From Lasioglossum baleicum (Eukaryota > Arthropoda > Insecta > Hymenoptera > Halictidae), in assembly GCF_051020765.1 (NCBI RefSeq), contig NC_134941.1:992001-1056000 (forward strand): a stretch of 64,000 nt of DNA. Direction: 5' to 3'. Each line of letters starts with the position of its first letter. Within the stretch, counting starts at the first letter, position 1. Below the pieces are notes generated by a model that was not told the origin of the DNA, searched no databases, and saw only the letters and a list, made by a program, of their open reading frames with translations. Shown piece by piece: positions 23,299-34,346 of this stretch. Position numbers and translations under genes: made by a program.

Positions 23299-24693
23299 AC
23301 AAGGAGAACCCCCGCTCTGTCCCTCACGGATTTTGTTCAGACTTTACAGAGTTATAGATCTCGTTCCCCTGATTACGAAAATACCCCATTATAGGCGCAG
23401 ACGCTCAATAGTTTTCGAGATATTTGCAATTAAAGTTTCATAACCGTAAAATATATACAGTTTAGTTCAAATTTTTACCAAGCAATGGTATGGCGTAACA
23501 GCAGCGAGCTGAACTGTTACCCCGCAGGCCCGGGTTCGAATCCATTTGTGGTAAATTATTTTTTATTGTTTTTTTTTCATGGAAAATGCATTTTCAATGT
23601 TAAACAAATTTTAAATAATATATTTTTATTCGCTAAAGGACTAATTGAAAATGATACCTATCATTTTATAGAAGAAACACCAGATCTATTACTACATATA
23701 CAAAAGATAATAATTATAAAACAATAATAATATTAAAATAATACATAACACATAGAAACAACAAATATAAATATGAATACAAATACAAAATAGAATAAAT
23801 GCAATGAATAGTAATCAGAGCGGTTAATGTGGCTTGCCATCACGCTTCCTGTAGCTTGTATAATATAAACAATATACGTTACGTAGAGTAAATATAGAAA
23901 TCAAATACTTATAATTTTTGTTATGTGCAACAATGGTATTTATTTTAAAAGACAGTAATGTTAGTCGACGAAGATTTCGGTGTAGAGATCTATTGGCTAC
24001 GATCTGGCAACGAGCTATGGGGCTTGCGCTCTTTAGAACTTTCGGTAAACTGTTGACGTTATCGTGAGATTTGATACTAGCTCTGCCTCTTGCATCTTTC
24101 AAATTCCAAATGCATATTTCGTTCGTCAGTCAGTTTCTTTTTATAGTCGTAGCATTTTGTGTTTTGTATTTTTCATATTTATTCCATTTTGTGTTTTGTA
24201 TGTGTTGTTCTTATATTTGTTGTTTGTGTATTATGTATTATTTATTATTATTATTATTGTTATTGTTTTATAATTATTATCTTTTGTATATGTAAATATG
24301 TAGTAATAGATCTAGTGTTTCTTCTATAAAATAATAAGTATCATTTTCAATTAGTCCTTTAGCGAATAAAAATATTTTATTTAAAACTTGTTTAACATTG
24401 AAAATGCATTTTCCATGAAAAAAAAACAATTAAAAATAATTTACCTCGAAAGGTTTCGAACCCGGGCCTGCGGCGTAACAGTTCAGCTCGCTGCTATTAC
24501 ACCACACCACTGCTTGGTAAAAATCTGAACAAAACTGATATTTTACTGTTATGAAACTTTAATTGCAAATATCTCGAAAACTATTGAGCGTCTGCGCCTA
24601 TAATGGGGTATTTTCGTAATCAGGAGAACGAGATCTATAACTCTGTAGAGTCTGAACAAAATCCGTGAGGGACAGAGCGGGGGTTCTCCTTGT
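23299..24693. mobile_element. Foldback element with ~400-bp inverted arms
   Basis: Left arm 23299-23705 and right arm about 24295-24693 are inverted copies beginning ACAAGGAGAACCCCCGC. They share, among others, TTTTCGTAATCAG, TGAGCGTCTGCGCCTATAAT and a tRNA-like stretch. The centre (23.7-24.3 kb) is AT-rich and has no transposase-like frame. Target duplication was not resolved. Confidence 0.85.
23488..23545 (+). repeat. tRNA-derived SINE-like segment in the foldback arm
   Basis: B box GGTTCGAATCC at 23533-23543 matches the Pol III consensus exactly, and TGGCGTAACAGC about 30 bp upstream resembles an A box. The acceptor stem cannot be formed, so it is a tRNA relic and not a working tRNA. The other arm (near 24.45-24.5 kb) keeps the same layout with GGTTTCGAACCCGGGCC on its plus strand. 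Confidence 0.55.
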
Positions 24694-24935
24694 TAGTGTC
24701 GCGAAAAATACCACCGCGTTGTCTATAGGCGGACTTAAAGTGGACGCGATAGTTGAACGATCGCGTTTACACGCATATTGAAAAACGCACCTAAACGATT
24801 CGATTTAATTATAAGAGTCGCGACCTCGTATGATAGTAGAGGATCAAGATGGCGGAACCAGTAGCGCACGGAGCATACGACCATTAAATTCCAGAGATAC
24901 TTAATATTACTAGAGTTTTTAATACCGTCAAAAAA

Positions 24936-25679
24936 ATGTGGAGCATACGCCCACCGGACCACTACGTAGAGAAGAAATGTATTGGTACGTTCTCAGGCCA
25001 GGTTGCCGTAAGCAGTTAGCGCAAAATCACGGTGCACGTTACTACGTTCAATTCCCCGCGGTGTGCCACAACACGACACGTTTGCCGTTCCAGCAATGGA
25101 ACAAGTGTTTCCGCTGTCGTTCGATAATACCGTACGCAAAAAGAAGACGTATTAAGTTACATCACCTGTGGCGGTATGCACGACAATGCCATGGTGAGCA
25201 TCGTATTAGCATCTAATGCGGTGCAAGCCATGGTGTTGGGCGTGACTTGCGATGGCGGAAAACACTGTAGCTTACCTGAACGTAGCGACGCGTGCCTTTG
25301 GCCATTTGATGGTGTGTGAGCGCTAAATGCAGGGAACGGACCACTGCGTTTCACCAGCATGTATACTTTTCGGACTAATCCCCCACAACGTAGTGGTTCG
25401 ATTGCGTTGGTAGACATACACAATGTGTATGTAAAACGCATCGAACGCCTCGTCGGCCCGTAAGGTAAAAGACGAGGTATCATTGCGTTAAGCGAAGTAG
25501 TTTTATCGATGGAATTTCATCGCGCCACTGGTTTTTGCAATTCTGCAATAATATTCGAGGTCGCGAAGTATTGTAGTCCCCTTATCGTATGTTACTGTGA
25601 GAATTTGCAGAATCGAATCAGTTCAATGTGTAAGTTTTCAATAAGTGGTAGACAATTCCGCCTCCTAGAGTTGCAATAA
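24936..25679 (+). pseudogene. Decayed reading frame of unknown origin
   Basis: A readable protein track shifts frame near 25.04 kb and at an A-run near 25140, then stays in one frame from 25161 to 25679 with only two stops (25317-25319 TGA, 25461-25463 TAA). Legible pieces include MWSIRPPDHYVEKKC, VPAMEQVFPLSFDNTVRK and GGMHDNAMVSIVLASNAV. Codon use is CpG-rich and the flanks show no host splice sites. I do not recognise the family; an endogenous viral or other transferred gene is possible, but nothing here proves it. Confidence 0.5.
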
Positions 25680-26232
25680 ATCAAATGCCGCACTGCACCT
25701 CAACACGACTGCTTCTAAAATAGAACAGCAATAGTTGTTCCGTTTCATCGTTTTACTATATTTTTGTGATTTAAAGGCGCGCCTCTCCCTTTATTACTGC
25801 GATATTTACTGCATTCGCACAATGGTACACATCTGCGTACAGTATGCAGCGAAATGTTTCAGAATCATGTGCTTTCTCGTACCGCGGGCTAATCAGTCAG
25901 GAGAATCGTTTAAGTAATATGAATAAAAGCTATATGGACGCTTTTTTTTCAATATAAAGTATAAATATAAGGTATAAAGTATAATGTTCGACCATTTTAT
26001 AAGCTATTTTAGTATTTTGTGAATGACGGTCGAGGGATTAGCACGGAAAGAAAGGAACTTGCCGCGACATTACGGGACGGGGTTCAGGTAATCAACGACT
26101 CCTCCTGGCCCGAAATGAAGGTTATTTAAGGTCGTCGCCCACTAGACCGCACCGCACCAGCGTTTTCAGTGGCGCTCACCACTATAACTGTCATAACTGG
26201 GTTAGGTCGTTCGACGGGTTACAGTTACGGCG
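25680..26232. other. Unassigned DNA
   Basis: AT-rich then GC-rich with no supported frame. A CGGCG at 26228-26232 immediately precedes the next Transib end. Confidence 0.5.
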
Positions 26233-26359
26233 AACAGTGGTGCCAAATGGCCAAAATGCGGAAAAAAAATATAAAAACCAAACTATCCAAAAAATATGCT
26301 TGAAAATTTGTGGAAAGCATGCCACAGGTACAACGGTTATGTAGCAAGAAAATACATAT
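26233..26359 (+). mobile_element. Transib family 2 left end (fragment)
   Basis: AACAGTGGTGCCAAATGGCC preceded by CGGCG matches the left end of 6632-7800 with C to A at the first base. The match runs through GAAAGCATGCCACAGGTACA and TTATTTATTAT, then the gag-like sequence begins. The right end was not found. Confidence 0.75.
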
Positions 26360-27290
26360 TTATTTATTATACTCCTTGATCTTCGCTTCTTTGGAATGAC
26401 TCGTTCCTGGAGAGTCGTTCTTCTTAACTGTTGTTACTTCTGTCGGTGTCATCTTCGGTGTAGATGCATCGATCTTCATTATGGATTGGCGCTCTATAAG
26501 ATTTGCTCCCTTGGGCGCGCCTCTGTTCCCTGGGGAGAACTTCTCGTTTCCCGACCTTTGCTGAGAGTAGGGTACAATCTCACCAGATTCCACCTTAGCT
26601 TTGAATTTATAACATTCCTTAATCGTATATGACCTAGTTTTTTACAATAATTACAAGTAACAGGTGGAATATTCGTTTCAGCTTGGTTACTGATCCCTGC
26701 TTGTCTGTTGGGTCTCGGATTGCCGTTGTCGCTCCTATCATTGTTATTGGTAGGATCGGAGCGACAGCGTGATGCCGCGTTGTAATCTTGCCTTGGAGGC
26801 TGTTGATATCGATATTGCATCTGTGACGAATTTCTTCGGTCTCTGAGATTAGGTTGGAATGCTCTCCTTCTCTCCTCTTCCTGTTGCATTTGTTTCGAGA
26901 CTTTAATTGCATTGGTGTATGCTTCTTCTAGATTTCTATTTCCTTCCAATTGTACTCTGACACGAATATTAGATGGTAGACCGTTTAAAAATGCTTCAAT
27001 TACATCAGAGTCTATAATAATTTGCAAATTCCTAGATATTTCCTCGTATTGACTACGTTCTTCATCCATAATTGCTAATCTCAAATGTTTTGTGCGGCTT
27101 ATGTAATCTAACATATTTTCATTGGATTTTTAAAAATATGTTAACTAATTCACCCCTATATTGATTAAGTGTTTTCTGAGCTCCGAACATGATTTTAATT
27201 TTTGTCGCAAACTCTTCTACAGTACTAATATTCGAATCCTCGATAGCCATATATAAACGCATGACCTCTTGTTGGTTTTTGGGAAGCAAG
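26360..27290 (-). pseudogene. Gypsy-type gag fragment with a CCHC zinc knuckle
   Basis: Gag packages retroelement RNA. Frames in order: about 27290-27119 (LYMAIEDSNISTVEEFATKI), 27114-26635 (helical capsid-like region, QMQQEEERRR, then Asn/Arg-rich linker) and 26640-26360. The knuckle starts CNYCKKLGHI and continues after a frameshift near 26.63 kb. At least two frameshifts are present and neither protease nor pol follows. The 3' end abuts the Transib fragment and the 5' end abuts the gene-family fragment, so it is an isolated piece. Confidence 0.75.
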
Positions 27291-27310
27291 GTAATGGGCT
27301 GGAGTACAGT

Positions 27311-27610
27311 CGAATTTTGTGAAGACCATGGTGGACGCTTTGGAGAAAGGGAGCTCATCGCTCTTGAATGACATTACTCATGAATCGTTCACCTCTACGA
27401 TCAGAAACGAAGACGATTTAGGAAGGGCTAGCGAGTCGGATGCCAAATACTCCTCAACGACAGTGTATTCCAACTACACCGAGAACAGCCACTCTGAAGG
27501 AAGGTCTGCAATTTTGGTGGAACGATGATAGTTGCAAAACCTTCGACTTCGATATGTCTCTGGATACCAGCAAAGTTTCGGAGCAGAAGCATCGTCAAGA
27601 AGACGAAACC
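27311..27610 (+). pseudogene. Fragment of an unidentified acidic Ser-rich gene family (copy 1, 5' part)
   Basis: Encodes LEKGSSSLLND, ESFTSTIRNEDDLGRASESD and SEGRSAILVE, closely matching the copy at 63.2 kb. A frameshift occurs near 27528, where the frame ends early. It stops being alignable just before the UMPS retrocopy. The family is not recognised; it is acidic, Ser/Asp-rich and probably cytoplasmic or nuclear. Confidence 0.65.
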
Positions 27611-27647
27611 TAAATAAATGTAATTTATCTTTAAACTTCAAGAATCA

Positions 27648-28411
27648 AGACTGGAGGTACCGTTCCACTCGCACGCGACCAAGACTATAAACGAGATGGC
27701 AACGATCCTGTTCAACCTAATGGAAGCGAAGGAATCAAAATGCTTGGCAGCGGATTTGACGAAAGCAGAGTCTATTTTGGAAATTGCTGATTTAGTGGGA
27801 CCACAGATTGTCGTCCTTAAAACACACGTGGACATCGTAGGAGACTTCAACCACAATTTCACAAATAAATTAAAAAATCTGGCTAGCAAGCATAATTTTC
27901 TGATAATGGAGGATCGGATATTGGTAACACAGTGTCCTTGCAGTATCGGGACGGCATTTACAAGATCGCGGAGTGGGCAGACATTGTTACTGTGCACGCA
28001 GTGGCAGGGAAAGGTATTATAGACGGCTTGAGTAAAGCTTTGAAAAATGTGAAGGAACCGCGTGGTATCTTTATAGTAGCGCAGATGTCTTCGAAAGGAG
28101 CGTCAACGACGAATGACTATGTAGCGAATGCTTTAAATATCGCGAATTATGGTTCGAGCAAGATCAGTGAGATCGTTTGCCAGTCGTGTACATTCACGAA
28201 TCCAGGTCTCGTTCAACTGACGCCTGGAGTGAGGCTTGCCCAAACCTCGGACGATTTGGGGCAACAATACAATACTCCAGAATCGGTTGTGAATTCTGGA
28301 GCAGACTTGGCTGTCGTTGGCAGAGGTATAACCGAGGCCGAGGACAAGTTGGCCGCCGCGTTAGAATTCAAGCAGGCACTTTGGGCCGCTTACGAAAAGC
28401 GATTAGAGTAA
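27648..28411 (+). pseudogene. UMPS: UMP synthase (orotidine 5'-phosphate decarboxylase domain) retro-pseudogene
   Basis: The OMP decarboxylase half of UMPS makes UMP from OMP in pyrimidine synthesis. This intronless stretch contains VVLKTHVDIVGDF, then EDR at about 27910, then a frame change and DIGNTVSLQYRDG, AEWADIVTVHAVAGKGII, QMSSKGAS, LTPGV, LGQQYNTPESV, VGRGI and a stop at 28411. About ten nucleotides are missing between EDR and DIGNT, where the family has its catalytic DxKxxD lysine. The N-terminal phosphoribosyltransferase half is absent. Lack of introns points to a retrocopy. Confidence 0.9.
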
Positions 28412-28813
28412 AAAATATTTGGTGTCCCTGGACACCAGCAAAGCTACGGAGCAGAAACATCATCACCAAGACTAATCCGTTTATTGGATTCCGGTGGCCA
28501 GGGGCAAACTATCCAGGACTAGCTGCCTTCTAAGCATGATGTCGGACTCTCAACTTATGGTGATTCGTCTCTGTGCATCAGCCCCATCAGGGGCGACAGT
28601 GAGAATGAAAACGTGCACATTCCATGGGGATCAACCTTCAGAAAAAATCCTGCGCTGTCCAGGAACCCCTTCAGGAACGACGAGAGAACATCGTCATCGA
28701 TTCTGGGTACTCGGATAGATCCGATAAATCGCCAGCCAGCTGCACGACCTCAGATAGCTCACTGTAGGAAAAATTTCGATACCGAAACGTTGGCAGAAGA
28801 GCGAAGATTGTAA
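28412..28813 (+). pseudogene. Unidentified gene family, 3' part (copy 1 or a third copy)
   Basis: Matches 63440-63610 (VSLDT, then the PVARCKLPRTSSLLSMMS-type segment in shifted frames) and continues past where the 63-kb copy is cut by Transib, ending with NVHIPWGSTFRKNPALSRNP and a stop at 28811-28813. About 50 bp of family sequence is present on both sides of the UMPS copy, but the two versions differ at several positions, so it is not a simple target duplication. Confidence 0.6.
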
Positions 28814-29249
28814 TGAAAAAAATTTTATAAAAAAAATTAAACCGACTCCGAAAAAACGCTCTAAAAAGTATAAAATAATTTCCATTTAATTTATGTGAGT
28901 ACACGCAAACTTAAATACAATACAATCTTTTCAGAGGCGGCGCAAAATTGAAAATTTTCGACACTAGAAATTACGAAAATCCTTAAATTCTTCTACATGC
29001 TTTCACATATCAATATATCTTCTCTTCCCACCTACTGATTTCCAAACCCACCATATTCCAATGAAATCATAATCAGCAACATCTGTCAGTTGGAAAATTT
29101 TTAATTTTTGCGACGCCTCCGAAAAGATTGTATTGTATTTAAGTTCGTGTGTATTCACATAAATTAAATGGAAATTATTTTATTCTTTTTAGTGCGTTTT
29201 TTCGAAGTCAGTTTAATTTCTTTTTATAAAATTTTTTTTATTTCACACT
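28813..29249. repeat. Foldback element with ~150-bp arms
   Basis: Left arm about 28813-28962 and right arm about 29094-29249 are inverted copies sharing TTAAATACAATACAATCTTTTC (20-base core) and AAATAATTTCCATTTAATTT. Spacer about 130 bp, no ORF. Confidence 0.8.
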
Positions 29250-29659
29250 TTTTATCTCTGTCAGCCGTCACATTCCCAATCGTAATTTATAAATGTTGTT
29301 TGTATAAATGTAATTTATAAATATCTGAAAGCCGCAATCGGTAACGGTAACGACGTGACGTCGCGTCCCCGATATGGTTCCTCGAATGTATATGTATACA
29401 ATAGTTCTCGGAACAGTATAAATGACGTCATATATTAATAGCGTCCGAATTGAATTTTATTGAAAAAGGATTATTTCGGGTGTTATATAGAAACTGTCAC
29501 GTCGCTTTCTTAACTTTTCGTATGGATGGTCGAACGATGAATAGCGACACCGAGAATTTACAGGCGAGACGCCGGGCCACGCTCGGCCGCGCGATGCGTG
29601 GTCCTCTCGGGACAAAATACGCTCACAGTCTCTTTATTTGAAAATCAAACTTGATGCAA
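29250..29659. other. Leader-like region next to the LTR candidate
   Basis: Moderately CpG-rich with no supported frame. On the minus strand it would lie directly downstream of the primer-binding site at 29660-29671. Confidence 0.3.
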
Positions 29660-29683
29660 TTTCGGGCGCCAGACACCTGAAGG

Positions 29684-31228
29684 TGTCACACGAAAGAATC
29701 GTAATCTAAACACGAAAGCGTAACGCGGTTGGACTCTCGAGGCTGTGACGTAGCAAACGAATTCTGAATAGCTCTCGCGAGGGCGCAGGATTCTACGTCG
29801 GGAGAACACGAGACGTTCCCCGCGACGGGAAGGTTTTCACACAAGGAATAAACAACGTTTCGGCTAGCAGGATGTTTATTAAACGATTCGACTGGGCTGC
29901 CGACGACTCGGCAGCGAATACAAAGTAGCCGGCGCGTATTATCGCGACTGACGGACATCGCACGCGCAGTTTCTCCCGTACTTTACAAACTCGCGAAGAA
30001 TTCGGCAGCGATAGGAACTTCGCGACGCGGAAGGCCTCGAAGGCCGATTTCCGACCGAACTCAGATGGAATTCGCGATTTCTCTCGGACTTGCGTCGATC
30101 GAACAGAATTTACGACCACGAATCGAACACGCGACGGCTTCACACCGTGGAACGAGCGCAGGTTAATTAGAATTAACGGCGGCGGCGATAGTATCCCGAA
30201 TCCGCGACTTCGCGTTTAGATCGGCGTCGTACAACCGCCATAAGGCGGTCACGCGGCCCCCCGCTATCCGACCGGATTCGTACCGCGACAACGATATCCT
30301 TCACAATACGAAGGATTCGTGATTCGACACCAATAGTGTCACCCAAATATCGTCCGCCTCGGTTGCCGTTAACTCTCGCGACACGAATACCTAACCTCGC
30401 CGCGCTACCCGAGCCAACACGAAATTCACGAATAATTAATATCGAAAGCCTGATCGGCGCTTACCACTGGTAATTCAGCGATAGCTGAACGGCAGCGAAT
30501 CTCTAGGTCCTTTGGTCTCAGCAGGCGCAAAATACAAGAATTATAAGCAATCGTTCAAAGCGACAACTGTCCGTTAACGATTCCAAAGACGCAGTGATCG
30601 TTCACGCAGCAGCTCGGGTACGCGGAAGCAGGGCGTCCCCCACTTTTCGATTCTACTTCCTTCGCGCAACGTCTCGACCTATCGCTAATGCGGAATTTCG
30701 CGTTGACGAATCCCAGACGACGGCGTTCGGCTTCCGGCGTCTCACGGCATATCCGGCAGCGCTGTCTTCCGATTGGCCGCTTCCCGAGGAGACGATCGGC
30801 GTCAGCCAATCCGGTTGCTCTGCTGCTTCTTCCCGGACGAGGCGACGACAGGGCAGAGTAGTTGATCGTCTCAGCAGCGGATGCCCTCGTCGGCGCCTCC
30901 AGGTTGACAGTCCTGGGCCTTGACGATCTCTCGTTATTTCCTTTCGGGATCCTGCCTTTCGCCTGCCTCGAGGTGCTCATCCTCGAGGCTCGTTGCTTCT
31001 GCGATGAAAGTAGAATTTCCGGATCCCGCCTGGGACCCGGATATGGTCCTGTAAACTCCCGTCGCGCAATTTGGCGCGACATTCAAAACATTAGAATGCG
31101 CCTTTTTGGGTCTCACTCGTGCCCAGGGAGAGCGCTCGCAGCGGCCCTTATCGCGATGCTTGACCAAAGGGTGGCCCGGTCTTCCGTTATGGAAGTTCGA
31201 GTGACGTAGGCAATCTTGCCACGTCACA
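29684..31228 (-). mobile_element. Candidate long LTR (minus orientation) with tRNA-Lys-type PBS
   Basis: On the minus strand the block starts TGTGACGTGGCAAG (31228) and ends TTTCGTGTGACA (29684), a TG...CA pair. Twelve bases on comes TGGCGCCCGAAA (complement of 29660-29671), which resembles a tRNA-Lys primer-binding site. It is CpG-rich and open on both strands. No second LTR is in the window, and the 12-base gap is larger than usual, so the call is tentative. Confidence 0.4.
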
Positions 31229-31530
31229 AAACATTGTTTTTAGTTCACACACACAGTAAATGTATAATTATCTCTGTCAAGTTAATTGGTAATGATGGAT
31301 AACTTGAAGTTATATAATACATATAATGTTGGATAAGGTATAGATTTTTGGTTGAATATGTAGAATTGGTTCGCGCGTACGCGCCGGCGCGGCGCGGCGT
31401 GACTAGGAGGGGGCTGCGCTTAGCAGCGGGTCAAAATGTTGGGTTTCGGTAGAGGGCCGAAAATTCTGTTGGTAAATGGGTTTAGAAAATTACATAATCT
31501 CTGAAGAATTAACTTTGAAAAACTGCTTTA
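31229..31530. other. Flank of the piggyBac insertion
   Basis: AT-rich with a GC island (GCGCCGGCGCGGCGCGGCG near 31390). No feature recognised. Confidence 0.5.
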
Positions 31531-31724
31531 TTAACCCCTTGACCTACGATTTAGATTCGAAAATTTCGGGCCGAAATCGTACGATGATCGGGCCAATTGT
31601 AAATATTACGGGCATAGCCCGTAGTAGAGGATCGGGCCAAACTTGAATATTACGGGCATAGCCCGTACTAGATGATGTGGGTAGTGTGATGATGATGTCT
31701 AAGGTTGTATGATGATAAGGGATG

Positions 31725-32320
31725 TGAAGAAGGTTGGATGATCGTGTTCGAAATAAGAATAGAAACAAGTTCGCGGGAATGTCTCTTTATTCGATCGTAG
31801 TCGTTGCTTCTACAAGTCTCTCTGTAGCTTCTCCTCGACTCTGTCTTCGGTACGCCTTTTTATCCTTTTTCCGAAAGGCGGATTCTAAACACTAAACTGC
31901 ACTGATTGGGCAGATGATAACAATTGCCTCCAATCAGGCAGTTTTTTCGTTTAGGACACTCCCACCATCCTTGCGCCAGAGGCGCGCTTTTTCGGGGATG
32001 CAGAAAGTGACCGTTAGGGTTTTTATGATATAGCGGTATTTTCCTCCAGGTCGGCGAGGTACTTATCGTGGCCTTGCATGGGCTCCTCGGACCTCGGTCG
32101 GCGCGACCCTTCGGAAACTCGGGGTTTACGATATCAGCATTTGCTATTGAGGCCGTCAACGAAAGATTCTACCGAACGGGACATACATTGTCTACAACAT
32201 CTAAATTGTACGCGATAAAAAACGGCTTTCTCAAAAATAGCTTTATTGCTGCTTGCCTCGCAAACCGTCCTGACCATTTGCACGCCAGATGTTTTATGGT
32301 ACGTGCCCATGGCCGCTACA
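31725..32320 (-). mobile_element. Solo LTR inside piggyBac
   Basis: A 596-bp CpG-rich block starts TGAAGAAGGTTGG and ends GGCCGCTACA, with the 4-bp duplication GATG on both sides (31721-31724, 32321-32324), as for Ty3/gypsy. On the minus strand it has an AATAAA at about 31776-31782, so that is the likely transcription direction. No PBS or internal sequence, so it is a recombination remnant. Confidence 0.7.
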
Positions 32321-32388
32321 GATGTAATAATTGTGGTAGATGTAAGTACTACAAAAAGTTTATTTATACAAAAATCAGTAATACAAAA

Positions 32389-34012
32389 TTAATAATCGGC
32401 AATGGTGTGATATAATTCAAAACATTCTGGTAGATGTAAGGGAACCTTGCATTTCTTACACTCCCACGTTGTTTCTCTACGTTTTTTATTTTTCTGGCAA
32501 ACTGTACAAGGTTTGGACGGTCTTAATTTTGATGCTGTTGGGTCGATGTGTTTGGGAAAATGAGCCCAATGCTGCGCGTGCCGTCTCTCTGGCATATCTC
32601 CGGAAGATAATTGTCCTCGTTCCCTATAATTCGGTTTTGGCATATTCGCTAATAGCAATTCGGCTATGTTGCTTCTATAGTCAACGTAACATTGTTTCCT
32701 CCCGTTATTTATTTTCTTCCATAAAATGTAAGAATTAAAAAGGCCAATATCGAATAAATAAAAAAAAATTTTTTATATCCCTTCATGTATTTCCTTATTA
32801 CTGGAAAGCATGCTAATATTTGGTCTTGGAGATCAATTCCATTCATACCCTTGTTGTACTCTGTAATGCAACTTGGTTTTGGAGTATGATTGGATCCTTG
32901 TGTAGTCATTTCGACTGTTTCATTCTTTGTTGTCATAATATACACATCTCGCTTGTCTTTCCATTTTATAGCTAGTATTCCGTTGCAGCTTCTTATTGCG
33001 TATTCCCCCCTTTTTAATTTTACATTACATCAATCTTTTGGCATATTCTTCCTATTTCGACGTACTGTGCCAATTACATTTGTTTTATAATTAAACGATA
33101 ATGTCATATACAATTTTGGGGAGGAATACCAGTTATCCATGTACATAGTGTGACCCCTGTGCAACACTGACTGAGAAAGCTCTTTGACAACACTCTCTTA
33201 TTTTAAATTCATAGCAATAGCCTGAATCGGACTCGCACAATTTATAAAATTTAACGCCAAATCTTTCCCTTTTTGATGGGTTAAATTGCCTATAAGATAG
33301 GCGCCCCTTGTATTTCATGAGCGACTCATCAATAGCAATATCTTCTTGTATTATATTAATATACTTCTTTAAATTTTTTGTTAAAAAAATTGATCACAGG
33401 TTTAATTTTGCTCAATTTATCTGAATTGGGAACCAGATTATTGTTTGCGAAATGGATACACCTTGTAATTTGCAGATATCTTTTCAATGGCATTGAGTTT
33501 TGAAATATCGGCGTTTCGATAACAGCCCTCTTCGACCAATTCATTTGTATCCTTGGTTTTTTTACCTGTGCCATTATTATGGACAATGCGACATATCTTT
33601 TAATTTCGATAGCATCTACAGGAAACCAAGTGACGTCAAGTTCTCGTGTTCTGCGTGGATTCTCTCGTATTTGATCTGCATACCGATTAGTTGCGGTTAC
33701 AATATTGTCCCAGAATACGTCATCAAATATGAGATGAAATATATCTAACTCTCTTCTACTTCCTCCTAATTGACGTAAGGCTGCCTCTCTTATGCCAGGA
33801 GTCATCGTATAGTCCCAGATTTTTGGACTATTTCTTCTTTCTTCCCAAAGCCAGAGCTCTGGTAGTTGATCGTCGTCAGAAGTATCTTCAATAACAATTC
33901 GCCTGCATTTTCTTCGCACACGACATATATCATCACTACCGTCACTTTCGTTATCAGAATTATTACCACACTTCTCACGGCTCTCATCACGAAATCTTTT
34001 TCTTGAAATCAT
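32389..34012 (-). pseudogene. piggyBac transposase pseudogene
   Basis: Cut-and-paste transposase acting at TTAA. ATG at 34012 is followed by an acidic N-terminus, then the DDE_Tnp_1_7 region (WDYTMTPGIREAALRQLGG, ending 33356). After a frameshift come DESLMKYKGRLSYRQFNPSK (first catalytic Asp, near 33.32 kb), MDNWYSSPKLY (second Asp), KWKDKRDVYIMTT (third Asp) and EYNKGMNGIDLQDQ. The C-terminus is the Cys-rich cross-brace domain (CTVCQKNKKRRETTWECKKC, ending 32389). Frameshifts near 33360, 33160, a stop near 33.03 kb and breaks near 32.7 kb inactivate it. Length is near normal. Confidence 0.93.
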
Positions 34013-34185
34013 CTTGTGGGGATGCTTCTCAAGAATTTATGGAAATCAATTTCTATGTGCGATTGGGACCAAGAATAACTTGAAACTGATCACGATACGA
34101 AGAGATAATAAGAATGTATCACGAGCCTGATCTGTGCTATCTGTGGTGGGGCAAATTCCAAACTGCGACCGTCGTACCACGAGTG

Positions 34186-34330
34186 ATACCCGTAATATTT
34201 ACGTTTGGCCCGATCATCTACTACGGGCATAGCCCGTAATATTCACGTTTGGCCCGATCATCTACTACGGGCATAGTCCGTAATATTCACGTTTGGCCCG
34301 ATTATCTACTACGGGCATAGCTCGTAGTTG
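34186..34330. repeat. piggyBac subterminal 44-bp palindrome repeats
   Basis: Three units spaced 44 bp (TCTACTACGGGCATAG at 34217, 34261, 34305), each with the palindrome ACGGGCATAGCCCGT followed by TAATATTCACGTTTGGCCCG. Two inverted units lie near the other end (31585-31680). They are likely transposase-binding repeats. Confidence 0.85.
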
Positions 34331-34346
34331 TAGGTTAAGGGGTTAA

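Larger units (their letters stand above)
31531..34346 (-). mobile_element. piggyBac element with TTAA target duplication
   Basis: Left edge TTAACCCCTTGACCTACG (31531) and right edge GTAGGTTAAGGGGTTAA (ending 34346) form the terminal repeat, flanked by the TTAA duplication diagnostic of piggyBac. It encodes a decayed transposase on the minus strand and has palindromic subterminal repeats at both ends. It also contains a solo LTR. Confidence 0.95.

Noticed and set aside
23488..23545. Functional tRNA gene
   Set aside because: Good B box but no acceptor stem or convincing anticodon arm; better explained as a tRNA-derived repeat.
30555..31082. 175-codon minus-strand frame with CRICRETPEAERRR
   Set aside because: The antisense strand is open too, and it lies inside the LTR candidate; the two-Cys motif is too short to call a zinc finger.
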